Positions 55,346 to 64,000 of a stretch of DNA of 64,000 nucleotides are shown in pieces. Positions within the stretch are counted from its first letter, which is position 1, and every line of letters starts with the position of its first letter. The stretch is from contig JAYKYS010000002.1 of NCBI GenBank assembly GCA_036924285.1, forward strand, positions 43,601,501 through 43,665,500. Direction: 5' to 3'. Under the pieces are notes generated by a model, which did not search any database, was not told the origin of the DNA, and saw nothing but the letters and a program-made list of their open reading frames with translations. This DNA comes from Asterella californica. Its lineage: Eukaryota > Streptophyta > Marchantiopsida > Marchantiales > Aytoniaceae. The position numbers were made by a program, and so were the translations under genes.

Positions 55346-56663
55346 GACTAGGTATTTGTAGCTCTAGGTGGTATATTAACTACGCAAGGGGTTTGCTTCC
55401 TCATTATCTTAGAAAACTAGTACTTACTGTGACTGACGTAAGAAGGTTGCTTAAAGGGTTAGCTTGTTATTGCAATCTATCGGTGGACGGTTGGAGAATT
55501 GAGAAGTCCAATGCATACGCGCAAGGTGTCATTAGGTTCAGATCTGTGCAAGCTACGCGTTGGTTAAGACGGTTCGTGAAGAGACGCATCGAGGAGAGTG
55601 TACTGAGAGAAATTGAGATGCATGAAGGAGATTTGGAGTGCTTTAGTGATATGTGAAGGAGAGTTAGACCGTTCGGACCGTTCCGAAGTCCAAACTTGTT
55701 GTCCTTATCCATCGAGATCAGAACGCCGAGTTCTTCAAGAAATTGAAGACGATACGAAGTTCCATCGAATGGTTTGGGAGTTCTGAGTGAAATTGGCTTG
55801 CAAGGAAACGCTTGCGTTAGATTTTTCATCGCTTGCGACCTGAAATTGGGTTGTTCTTCACGATCGGTGAGTCAAAATCTTCGTTCTTGGTGCCTACGTG
55901 ATCAGGGAGTCTTCATCTATGCAAAGGAGAAGACCGTACGTGGATTGGATTGTTGGTTTGGATGTGGTGAGCGAGTTTGAGCCGCATGGAGTCGATTTAC
56001 GTCAATTTTTGCATCCTGCGACCAAAATTCTTGTGTGGTTTTGTGAGAGAAACTCCAAACGGCTTGTTTTGAGTCTCGTTGCGTTCATGGTAGCTAGATC
56101 TACCTGCCAGAGAAGACGGATATTGGATCAGACGATCCGTTTGGACGATGTGTGCGGTTTTAAGCCGTAGGGAGGAGTTTTTGAAGGTTTGGTCACTTGC
56201 GACCAAAAATCCACGGTATCTCGGCTGTTGGGAGTCGGATCTGAAGGTTTCTTGGACCAACGGAGTCAGGAAAGAAGACCTTATCGACATCTGAAGATCG
56301 TTTGACGAAAAGAGAAAGTTCTCAGATAAATATTTTTCAATTCCTTCGTTACGATTTTCGTCTTTTTTAGTTCGTCGGAGTTCTAGTTGGTTATGCACAG
56401 CTTGTGGTAGCTAGCTTTAGCTAAGAGCTTGTACATGAACGTTGTTTGGACTTAGGTTTGAATCGTGTGATACTGGTGCAGCTCTTTTTTAGCAAAGGGA
56501 TGTTTCTCTTGCTTTGAGCTACGCTTCGATAGTTTTGGATTGGGCTGAGATTTAGAGACTCGTTGTAGAGGGTTTTGAAGCAGAGTACATACCGCTCTGA
56601 TCTATTTTTCAGTCTTGAGTTCTTAGGAGAAAGAACCGGCAGTGTATATGTCTTGAGAGTTGG

Positions 56664-56672
56664 TATATATAG
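56664..56672 (+). promoter_or_regulatory. Putative TATA box of E0 LTR
   Basis: TATATATAG lies 119 bp before the LTR end and upstream of the shared CCACAGCC motif, a position similar to TTTATAG in E4 and E5. Confidence 0.5.
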
Positions 56673-56790
56673 CGACGTTCGTTTTCATGCTTGTGTTTCT
56701 CTTTCTTATTCTCTGTTCAGCACACTACATCTCCACAGCCAAGAACCTCGCATTTTCCTGGACATCCTTTACGCAAAATCTGACACGACA

Positions 56791-57559
56791 ACGTTCACTA
56801 GCTGGATATTTTTGTGAATGAAAAGAGACAGCGAGAAGCCTCTAAACTTGATACTGGAGTTCCTTAAGAGACTGGAGATAGACAGAGAGTCACAAGGAGA
56901 CGAGCAGCTCCTCCAAAGGACATCCTTTTTATTTCTCAAGATCCTCCACTTGCACTTGGTCTGATAGAGGACGTGCAGAGGTCTCAGCAAGAGCCAACGA
57001 CTGCTGGAAGGCAGTTTATTACCCAGGAGAAGGAGAAGAGATCGACCTACAAGTTGACGGTTGATATTGAAACTTCTACTGATCTTAAGAGCATCTTGGA
57101 GCAGAGAATACTGGATGCGCGAATTGAGTTTTCTCTTCGGGAGGTTCTTGATATTGCGAAGAGAGAGTTTCACGAACTGATCATCGACATCATCAAACGA
57201 AAGAGACATGTGATGTCCGAACAAGTAGAAAGTCAAATGATAGATGTGGTAGGAGCTTCTATGAATGATGCAGAATTTGAGAAGGTGCATTTTCAAGAGA
57301 TTGATGACCAAGGTACCACCAAGAAGCGTTAGTTGCTGGTATCAATACCGTTGAGTTTAACGATGAGGAAGCTATTAATAGTGACTTCAAAAGAAGACAT
57401 TGAGCTCGTGCTACGACTGCTACACTAGTTCGTCTTGAAAGTCTGCTTGAATCTGTTGCTGCTTTAGTTGATTACGGATTTGAGATCAACATCATGTCAC
57501 GAGAGGTGTACGAGAGAGGTCTGTGGTCTATCGAACTGAACCATGGTTGGGTGTTACAT
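56791..57559 (+). pseudogene. E6 Gag-protease remnant, part 1
   Basis: A decayed gag of an element close to E3. It starts in the segment matching HVHWQDASVEEKRRREASDLDTG of E3, continues with VQRSQQEPTTAGR and STDLKSILEQRILDARIEFSLREVLDIAKREFHELIIDIIKRKR, and reaches the protease (AALVDYGFEINIMSREVYERG, where the triad has become D-Y-G). Frameshifts near 57330 and several stops are present. It halts at HGWVLH, where the solo LTR is inserted. The upstream part of E6 would lie left of E0, outside the window. Confidence 0.92.
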
Positions 57560-58945
57560 TGTCGCGCTACTTGACGGCTACATGTTATATTTCTACTCCA
57601 CACTTGAGTTTAGTAGTTCTAGAAGTTAGCTCATATTACTTCTAGTCCTTTATGTATATGTTTGACACCTTTGCATACGATGTTAACACTATTGTGTTAT
57701 ATATTTTGAATCCTAGTAGGTTGATAGTATGTTATCTATCTTGTTCAAGCACTCGTGCAAATGATTTCATGCTTATCTATGTTTTCAAAGTACATAACTT
57801 TAGGTCTACCATGTGGATAGAGTTTAAGCTCATGGGTTGTACGTACATGTCGTCCATGCATGCTTTCTAGCTTGTTTAAGTTATCTTTCAGGGCTACGTG
57901 TTATTTTACATGTCTTCGTATTAAGTTTAGGATTTATGCTGGTAGTTTAGAGGCTTGACGTGATAACCTATGTGTGAAATTAAGTTACCACGTGGATTAG
58001 GGCACAAAAAGAGAAGAAGTGGAGCTATGTATTCCCATTGGTCCATTTTTATCTTTTGTGAAACTCTAATCTTAGAAGCATAGGTCTTAAGGGGAGTTCG
58101 AGCTTTTGGTAAGAGCATTGAGAAATCTGAGAACAAAGAGAGATAGATCTCGTCGTGCTAGTCGCTGTCAGTGAAATTCTTGATCGATTTGGAGCAATAA
58201 AGGAGGAGTTATGCCAAATTGACGTTCGGATTGAGTTGAAACTGCATCCCTTTTGTTGATTTTGGGGTTTTGAGTGTCAATTCCAGCAGAAAAGAGATAA
58301 TCGTTTCAAATTTGCGTGGTTGCGTTCAATGTCAGCAGGGCTACGACCGTCCAAAAAGTTTCATGTCATTTCAGTGATCAAGTAATTCAGGGCGGTCGCT
58401 GAAGCAGAGGGGGTCTGAAAAGCTCTCTATCTAGAACAACAACTTCAAAGAACGAGATCTAGAGAACTGTGTACAATCAGGAGGTCAAATTTCACACGGA
58501 TGTTCAGCATCCTGTAGACTCCAAATCCTGTAAAGATCATCGAAAGTGATCGAGCCAATTTGCTGTTTTAGGTCGAAATAGCCATCTGGATGTCAGAATT
58601 TGCGATAATTTCCTTATTCATAATGTTTCTATTCATATCTCGGTGCTAGAATTTGATCTCATGCTGAAACTTAGTGTGTGTGTTCGTAGGGCCTCTTTTG
58701 CATGTAGGAAGGTTTTAGAAGTCTGAACCATCATATTTTTCCTCTCCTTGAGTGTTAAAGTTCACCGCTTGATCCTATTACTACTAGTTAGACCTGAATT
58801 TCGCTTTCTGAGCATATTAGAGGATCCTACACACCTGCGTGAGTGTTTATAGCGTCTTGTTGTAACCTGAAAAGCCTACCTCTTGAGTAAACAACCACAG
58901 CCAGAAGCTCGGCGCTTTCCTAGATAGACGGATCACACTTCGACA
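57560..58945 (+). repeat. Solo LTR of the E5-type family
   Basis: A single 1386-bp LTR (TGTCGCGCTACTTGACGG to ACTTCGACA) with no internal region, flanked by ACAT (57556-57559) and ACGT (58946-58949). The unoccupied site is readable in E3 gag as GTTACGTGCTGC. It arose by insertion into E6 followed by recombination between the LTRs. Divergence from the E5 LTRs is clearly higher than that between E4 and E5, so it is older. Confidence 0.93.
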
Positions 58946-59785
58946 ACGTGCTACAAACAACCAGAAGGGTGAGTTATACGGCGCTTGTCCTAACGTCAAG
59001 GTGAAGATAGCTGATGTGGATGTAGATCAGCACTGTATCACCACAATTCGAATAGAGACCAAGTTGATGAATGACGGATCTCATTATGCTAAGATCCGTA
59101 GTCTAGATGATAGACGTTCTGTGCAGTTTCTAACCGTTCGTACGAACCACGAACGAAACCGATAGACTTTGAGAGATTCTCCTATCTATAAGAGCAAGAG
59201 TTTTCAGAAACCACTCTTGTAAGACGAGATAGCAAGAGTGATGGATCTATTGCTACTATGATCTCACTTAAGCAGCATGAGGGATCACAAGAGGCTGATG
59301 AAGAGGTTGCTCAAGATTCAAAGAGTAGTTATACTGTACATAGTTGGAAATCTAGTTTGATGACTTTCAGTTCTGATGATTGGAGTGAGGTCACGCGAGT
59401 AGAAGATTTGATTGAGAAGAGTAGAAGGCAGATGGAGAAGTATGCAGCAAATACAGGTGAATGAAGGTGATATGATTTCTGGTGTTTACAAGAGTTTGTA
59501 GGTGTGCAGTCTTTTGTTCGTTGGTTGGATGATGTAGATAGGTTGATGGAGCGGATAGGAGGAAGAGTGGTGATCCTCATCCACTCTTGTAAAGTCTATG
59601 AGGAGGTTGTCTCGTGCTTACAATCTAGTCCTCATCTGAGATTGGAGAGTGGATGGAAAGATGCAATCTGCTAGTGTGGCTCTCGTCAAGAAGCTGAGGT
59701 ACACACCAAATACAAAACTATAGCGAAGAATGTGAAACTAGTGGTGATCCAGTTACCTGTTGATTTGCAAGAGTAGATGGATTAG
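58946..59785 (+). pseudogene. E6 Gag-protease end and Pol start
   Basis: Protease sequence resumes after the solo LTR: ATNNQKGELYGACPNVKVKIADVDVDQH, then a short deletion and IRIETKLMNDGSHYAKIRS. Gag ends at TAA near 59221. Pol begins at ATG 59258 with ISLKQHEGSQEADEEVAQDSKSSYTVHSW, matching MIPLEQPEGSQEVDGKAAQDSES of E3, with stops and frameshifts. Similarity ends near 59785, before RT. The slippery site is GAGTTTT here. Confidence 0.9.
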
Positions 59786-60519
59786 TGGCCTGTGAAGCTT
59801 TGGATTTCCATTTTGTTAGAAAATTTTTGTTTTTGTTAGATAAAACAGTAGATTAGTTAGTATAGATGACATATAGGATCAGTTTAGTTGTAGTATAGAG
59901 TTTCTTAGCCGAAGAATGATGCTGAGTAAGAATACAGGACCTATGAAGTGTATATCTTTGGGATAATAACCTAATGCATTCTACAGATGAAGAGCTTTCA
60001 AGGGATATCTCATTTGTTGAGAAGGGACCTCGGAGACGAAGTTATGACCTTGAGAAGAAGGACCAAAATAGGACAGAGGTTCATGCAACTTCGCGGTCGA
60101 GGGACAAGAGGGGCTTCACACGTGGGGAGGCGAGAGGAAATATCTATAAGAAGAGTCAAAAGCAATTCACTTTACTATTTCCACTTGCGATGTAGCGCTG
60201 CGGAACTATCGGTGCGAGAGAGACGAAGAGTATCTTCGGCGAAGTTGGACTTCATAGGTTCAGGGCGAGAAGAAGTTAGTGAAGAGGAACTTCGTACTCA
60301 AGAGACAAAGAACTTCGGGCTTCAGTTACCTAGATGAGAGGATGCATACGTCACGGAAGCCGAAGCTGAAGACCATTGTAACAAACTGGCCGTACTTCAA
60401 CCAATATTGAGATCGTTTGGAGACGATGGGGATGACGTTCCTAATGAAGAACTAGGTGGTGATCTCTTCGGAGTTGGTTCAGGAGATTCTCGTATGCAAA
60501 GGACACCCTTCCGACGATC
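59786..60519 (+). other. Interval without a recognised feature
   Basis: AT-rich sequence from 59786 to about 59960 is followed by purine-rich sequence with an ATG frame (59987-60337, Arg- and Glu-rich). Its composition looks low-complexity and it shows no motif. It may be the 3' internal part of the element whose LTR starts at 60994. Coding status is doubtful. Confidence 0.4.
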
Positions 60520-60993
60520 TTCGGGCAAGACCACCCAACTATACTCTATCGCATCGCCTTAAGAATCGACGACGCAGGAAGACCAAGTGACCTTCTTTAC
60601 GACAGCACCAGCAAACCGTCTTTGGAGGAGGTGGCGAAGTACAGCGAGTTGTTCTTGACGATGCCGGTGGGGTCGGACGGATTCAAAGTACATAGTTACA
60701 TCGATCCATTCAAGAGAGATGTCGCAATTGCGTTGAATACCATCTTGAAGCCGCAACGGACTTCATATCTGGTCAATTGACAGATACATTTTATTGAGCA
60801 GATCTTCGAAGGAAAGAAGGCGTATTGGGCGAAGATCTTTCACGACCATGTTCAGAAGTTATATAGTACATTTAAGGATGGCAGGTCGACGTACTTTGTG
60901 GTCTTCTACAAAGACATGAGGTTGTTAACTCCGGCAGAGAAGGAGAAGTTCAGACAGAGAACGATGTCCGAAGATGAACTTTTGATGGAGCCA
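60490..60993 (+). pseudogene. Degenerate ORF upstream of an E2-like LTR (unknown)
   Basis: One frame reads FSYAKDTLPTIFGQDHPTIL, then RIDDAGRPSDLLYDSTSKPS and YIDPFKRDVAIALNTILKPQ, a TGA at 60778-60780, and then IFEGKKAYWAKIFHDHVQKL with a charged end. The even mix of hydrophobic and charged residues looks coding. I do not recognise the family. Its place directly before an LTR in the same sense suggests a 3' accessory ORF of a Tat-like element, but it could also be a captured host gene. Confidence 0.45.
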
Positions 60994-61905
60994 TGTGGTA
61001 TCCATAATTTACAGGATGTACAAATTTTTGAAATTTTTGAAGATAATAACATGTCTGTGTAATTGAAATAACCTTGTTGCTTAAGATTACATCTTGCTTA
61101 GAAGAAAGATGGTCTTAAGAACTTTTTGTAAGAAAAGTCGACTTCTTCCGAAGACGGAAGAAAGACATCTTCCGAGAAGACGTCTTTTCGATCAGGTCTA
61201 TGGAAGACAGAAGACAGACATCTTCCGAAAGACGGTGACTGGACCTTCGGCGTACCAACCACGTGTCACATCACCGCGGGAGAGTAGGTACTACCTAGTA
61301 GTGGGTGAATCGAGATTACCAAGACATTATCCTAAAACACGGGGAAGAAACGGACGAGTCGAATTAGCGTAAGATCGATAGTCTGCTTCTCACAAGTGAA
61401 GGACGTCTGCGTTTTGAGAAGCCGGTTGTCATCGAGGTGTCGAATTGGACTTGGAAGCGAGGAGAGTGTAATTGAGAACTCAGAGAACGGAATTGAGACC
61501 AGAGAGAGAGCGAGGACGATTCCGTGAGAGCTGGAAGCACAGTCGAGCTGAAGGAATCTCTTTAGAATCTAGGAAGTAGATATTGAAGGTCGATTAGAGA
61601 AGTTTCTAAGGAAGAGAAGGATCGATTGCAGCAGCAGAGGGGTGCAGCTCAAGATTGACGACAGGAGCAGGTTCGTGGGATCGCATTCGAGCTGAGATTG
61701 AGACCGAAAGCGCGCAGAAGACTGAAGGCGCACCAGAAACAACCAAAAGTTGTAGTGAGGTTCTTCTCGCCTCTGATTTGAAGTTCTCCGCGCTTCCTCG
61801 CTCGTTTGCAGGAAGCTCATCGATCGATTCTCCTACCCTGAAATTTCGTCTGTGAGAATTGGGCACGGAAGCGTTGTCCAATTTTTGACAGTCATCTTCT
61901 CAATT
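60994..61905 (+). repeat. E2-like LTR fragment, plus strand
   Basis: It begins TGTGGTATCC, matching the LTR start TGTGGTGCCC of E2 (read on the minus strand). Collinear similarity includes the AATTTACAGG segment, the GAAGAC-rich stretch near 61135-61235, GATCGCATTCGAGCT near 61681 and ATTGGGCACGGAAGC near 61859. It ends at about 61905, which corresponds to roughly the first quarter of the 4.4-kb LTR. It is clearly more diverged than the two E2 LTRs are from each other. The rest is missing. Confidence 0.8.
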
Positions 61906-61939
61906 AACCAGTGCTCCTTAGCTTGCTTCAACAAACTGA

Positions 61940-63018
61940 TTGGTTATGTTCCAGGGTGATCACTGTAACATAGCGATATTTGCCCAATGGGATGGTTTCC
62001 AGTCAGCAAAGACGAGTCACAAGAGCACATGGATAGTAGAAGTGAAGATTTTGAACTTGATGGAACTAGCACGACTACCACCGATGGTCATATTGTTCAT
62101 CCCAGCAACCAAACATAATCTCCAACGCGGACAAGTGCAACTTGATGCATTCTTCCATGCAAGATATCAAAAAGTAATTGTAGATGACATAAACATTATA
62201 TATGAATATCCAGTGTCCAAACACGAGAGTTCAGAGGTACGCTCAAAGAATGTTAATCTAAAAGTCATGCTAATGTTGATAACAAGAGACTATCTAACTC
62301 AATGCAAGATTGATGGATTTAGTTTGAGACGAAAAGCTGGATGTCGACAAAATGAATTAGAGAAGGAACTATCGAGAGTACTATTGAGTATTGTGATAAC
62401 AAAAAGCAAGCTTGTTATCCTCCATGTCTTAGATCTACCATCGAAACTTACTAAGGAGTGCAGAAGTTACAAACGACTTCGACTTCACAGGAAAGGAGCA
62501 GATCACACAACAATATGATGTCACCAACACAAGCAAATTGTGGAGTTTGCATCATCTATATGGCTTTGATCCACTGAGAGGTTTAGTGAGAGATACTATC
62601 CACTGTTTGGCATTGGGTGTATTCAGAAAATATGTATCAGCACTCAAAGGAGCCACTGAAAAAGACACAGAAAATGTGCATCATGTACTGTAGCTATGAA
62701 AGAAGTCTTCAACAAAAAGCCAAAAGGCATGTCTGGCCGTTGGCCAAAATAACTATTTACTCATCTTGGATACTCCAAGTTAGAAGAATATTGTAAGTTT
62801 GTGTTGTGATGTCTTCCGCACCTCTTCACGTATTAGGTTTCGAGAATGATATCAATTTGAATGCAATAGATATCTTGCTAACAGAGATTGCAAGATTATT
62901 CTGCTTAAGGAGCAGAGAACAGGGATGGTCGAAAGAGATGCTTGTATATGCAAGATGCTTGTTTTCTTCTTGGAGAGTGCGAAGCGAGATCGCATGGGGT
63001 CAAACAGTTTATCATTGA
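61940..63018 (+). pseudogene. tnp2/CACTA-like transposase remnant
   Basis: The ORF at 61940-62518 contains FAQWDGFQSAKTSHKSTWIVEV and ITRDYLTQCKIDGFSLRRKAGC, which resemble the DGF, STWPV and GC segments of tnp2-type transposases. After a frameshift near 62470 another frame gives HHLYGFDPLRGLVRDTIHCL, fitting the family segment GFDP..D.MH. A further frame has GMSGRWPK and LFTHLGYSKLEEY. The ORF 62806-63018 gives TEIARLFCLRSREQGWSKEM and SSWRVRSEIAWG. Together they are successive parts of one broken gene. Assignment is from motif memory, not a search. Confidence 0.65.
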
Positions 63019-64000
63019 TCATTGTCGGTAAAATTCATGGTTCATTTTTTCTATTTCTCTTATGCAGTAAGTACACTAAACCACTCAACGATTGTCAGCA
63101 TGTGAAGCTTTTTCTTTCTTACTCTTCATAAGCGAGTATGAATGAGTTTTACGTGTTATTCATTTCTGTTTATGAGACAATTAGTGCATGTGCAAGATAT
63201 TGACTATGATGCATAATATATTCCCCTTGGTCCTTTACATATAATCGTTAAGGTCTCACACCAAGTTGCTAACTTTGTACTTACATGGGTTCTGAACTAC
63301 TAGAGGCCACTTATGTGTGTAAGCAAAGTGGCTATTTTCTCCAAAAACTGGTTTACTTTGTGTATCATTGAATATATACCACCTCATATTCACTTCTATT
63401 TCTCTTTGTAGTCTATGTACACAACTGGGTATTTCCATGAGTGTTCTTCTGTCTTTGAGTTTTTTTTTCCTACTTGAGCTGGCATTCTCATTGACGTCTC
63501 ATGTACTACCTCACTGTGGTTTCAGTTCTGCACTAGCTCTCTTGATGTTGGTTTGATCAGCTTGCATTGTACATTCTACAAGTCGATACTTTGCACTTTC
63601 ATAAATAGAGGAAGTATCTCTAGTACTAGCTGGCATTACACATTTCCATTGTTCAGTCTCGTCGAGTTACAAAGTTAGACTAACTTGACGCTTGTAGATA
63701 GCACACATACTACTTTCCTTTATAAAACACTCATACTTCTAGGTGTTATCTTTGTCTGTTGTATTGTGATTCTTGCTCATTAGCCAAGTTGTAATTCTCC
63801 CGGACGAATCATTTACCACAACATTGGATGAATACACCCCATCACAGTATACAAGACAAAGTCCAATGTACACTATTCATTATGTACAGCTGTGTCTGTG
63901 ACATTTGTGGATAGAATAGAGACTCTGGTGTTGCAAATGGTACTTCTGTTGTCTGAATGCTTCATATCTGCTCTGGCTCCTCCAGACATTTGATATTTTT
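63019..64000. other. AT-rich sequence, nothing recognised
   Basis: About 1 kb of AT-rich DNA with short random ORFs only. It may be the non-coding end of the transposon remnant. No LTR, terminal repeat or RNA gene was seen. Confidence 0.5.

Larger units (their letters stand above)
54471..56790 (+). repeat. E0 3' LTR
   Basis: A 2320-bp LTR from TGTCGTGTCG to ACACGACA, placed by its polypurine tract and by the sharp return to E6 gag sequence at 56791. The right target duplicate is ACGT (56791-56794); the left one lies outside the window. A strong TATA box is at 56664-56672, and CCACAGCCAAGAA lies near 56732. A 156-bp tandem array occupies about 54555-55345. The other LTR is not in the window, so age cannot be judged directly. 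Confidence 0.88.

Noticed and set aside
55393..56398. Possible host exons in the E0 LTR (for example ORFs near 55393-55656 and 55997-56398)
   Set aside because: The region is bounded by TGTC and GACA ends with a target duplicate on the right, and the frames show no recognisable motif.
63019..64000. Short ORFs at the right end (63256-63438, 63368-63556)
   Set aside because: AT-rich chance frames with no motif and no context.

Overview
The window is a stack of LTR retrotransposons inserted into one another, with no recognisable host gene. The coding style (long Ty3/gypsy Gag-Pol proteins, a Tat/Athila-like element with a tRNA-Asp primer site, a decayed tnp2-type DNA transposase) suggests repeat-rich heterochromatin of a plant or streptophyte alga. 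The species cannot be fixed from sequence alone. Elements are named E0-E6 here.

Nesting, oldest to youngest. E6 (plus strand, decayed gag-protease and start of pol; 56791-57559 and 58946-about 59785) is the oldest host. E0 (plus strand, decayed pol) was inserted into E6; its 5' part lies left of the window, and its pieces are 1-186, 10294-12133, 36568-36720 and 53923-56790, ending in a 2.3 kb 3' LTR. Three elements were inserted into the pol of E0: E1 (187-10293, plus, intact), E2 (12134-36567, minus, Tat/Athila-like with 4.4 kb LTRs) and E4 (36721-53922, plus). E3 (15873-24791, minus) lies inside the 3' LTR of E2. E5 (39849-48553, plus) lies inside the gag of E4. A solo LTR (57560-58945) lies inside the protease of E6. 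Removing each insertion restores the reading of the interrupted protein, so the order is well supported. LTR divergence agrees with it: about 2 differences in 2032 bp for E1, about 1 each for E3 and E5, about 10 in 1275 for E4, and more for E2.

E0, E1, E3, E4, E5, E6 and the solo LTR belong to one Ty3/gypsy clade. Members with visible ends have LTRs beginning TGTC and ending GACA. The first ORF is Gag with one CCHC knuckle and a C-terminal aspartic protease with the triad DHG. The second ORF is RT-RNase H-integrase with a GPY motif, in the -1 frame. A candidate slippery heptamer (GGGTTTT or GGATTTT) sits in the overlap, so Gag-Pol is probably made by -1 frameshifting. E1 is the only copy with both ORFs intact. 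E3, E4 and E5 carry one or a few disabling changes.

The most striking observation is target choice. All six insertions of this clade whose sites can be read made a 4-bp duplication of the form RCGY (ACGT, GCGT or GCGC). The unrelated E2 made a 5-bp duplication, GGTGA.

The right end (59786-64000) holds a degenerate ORF of unknown type, a 0.9 kb fragment of an E2-like LTR, a broken tnp2/CACTA-like transposase and about 1 kb of AT-rich sequence with no visible feature.
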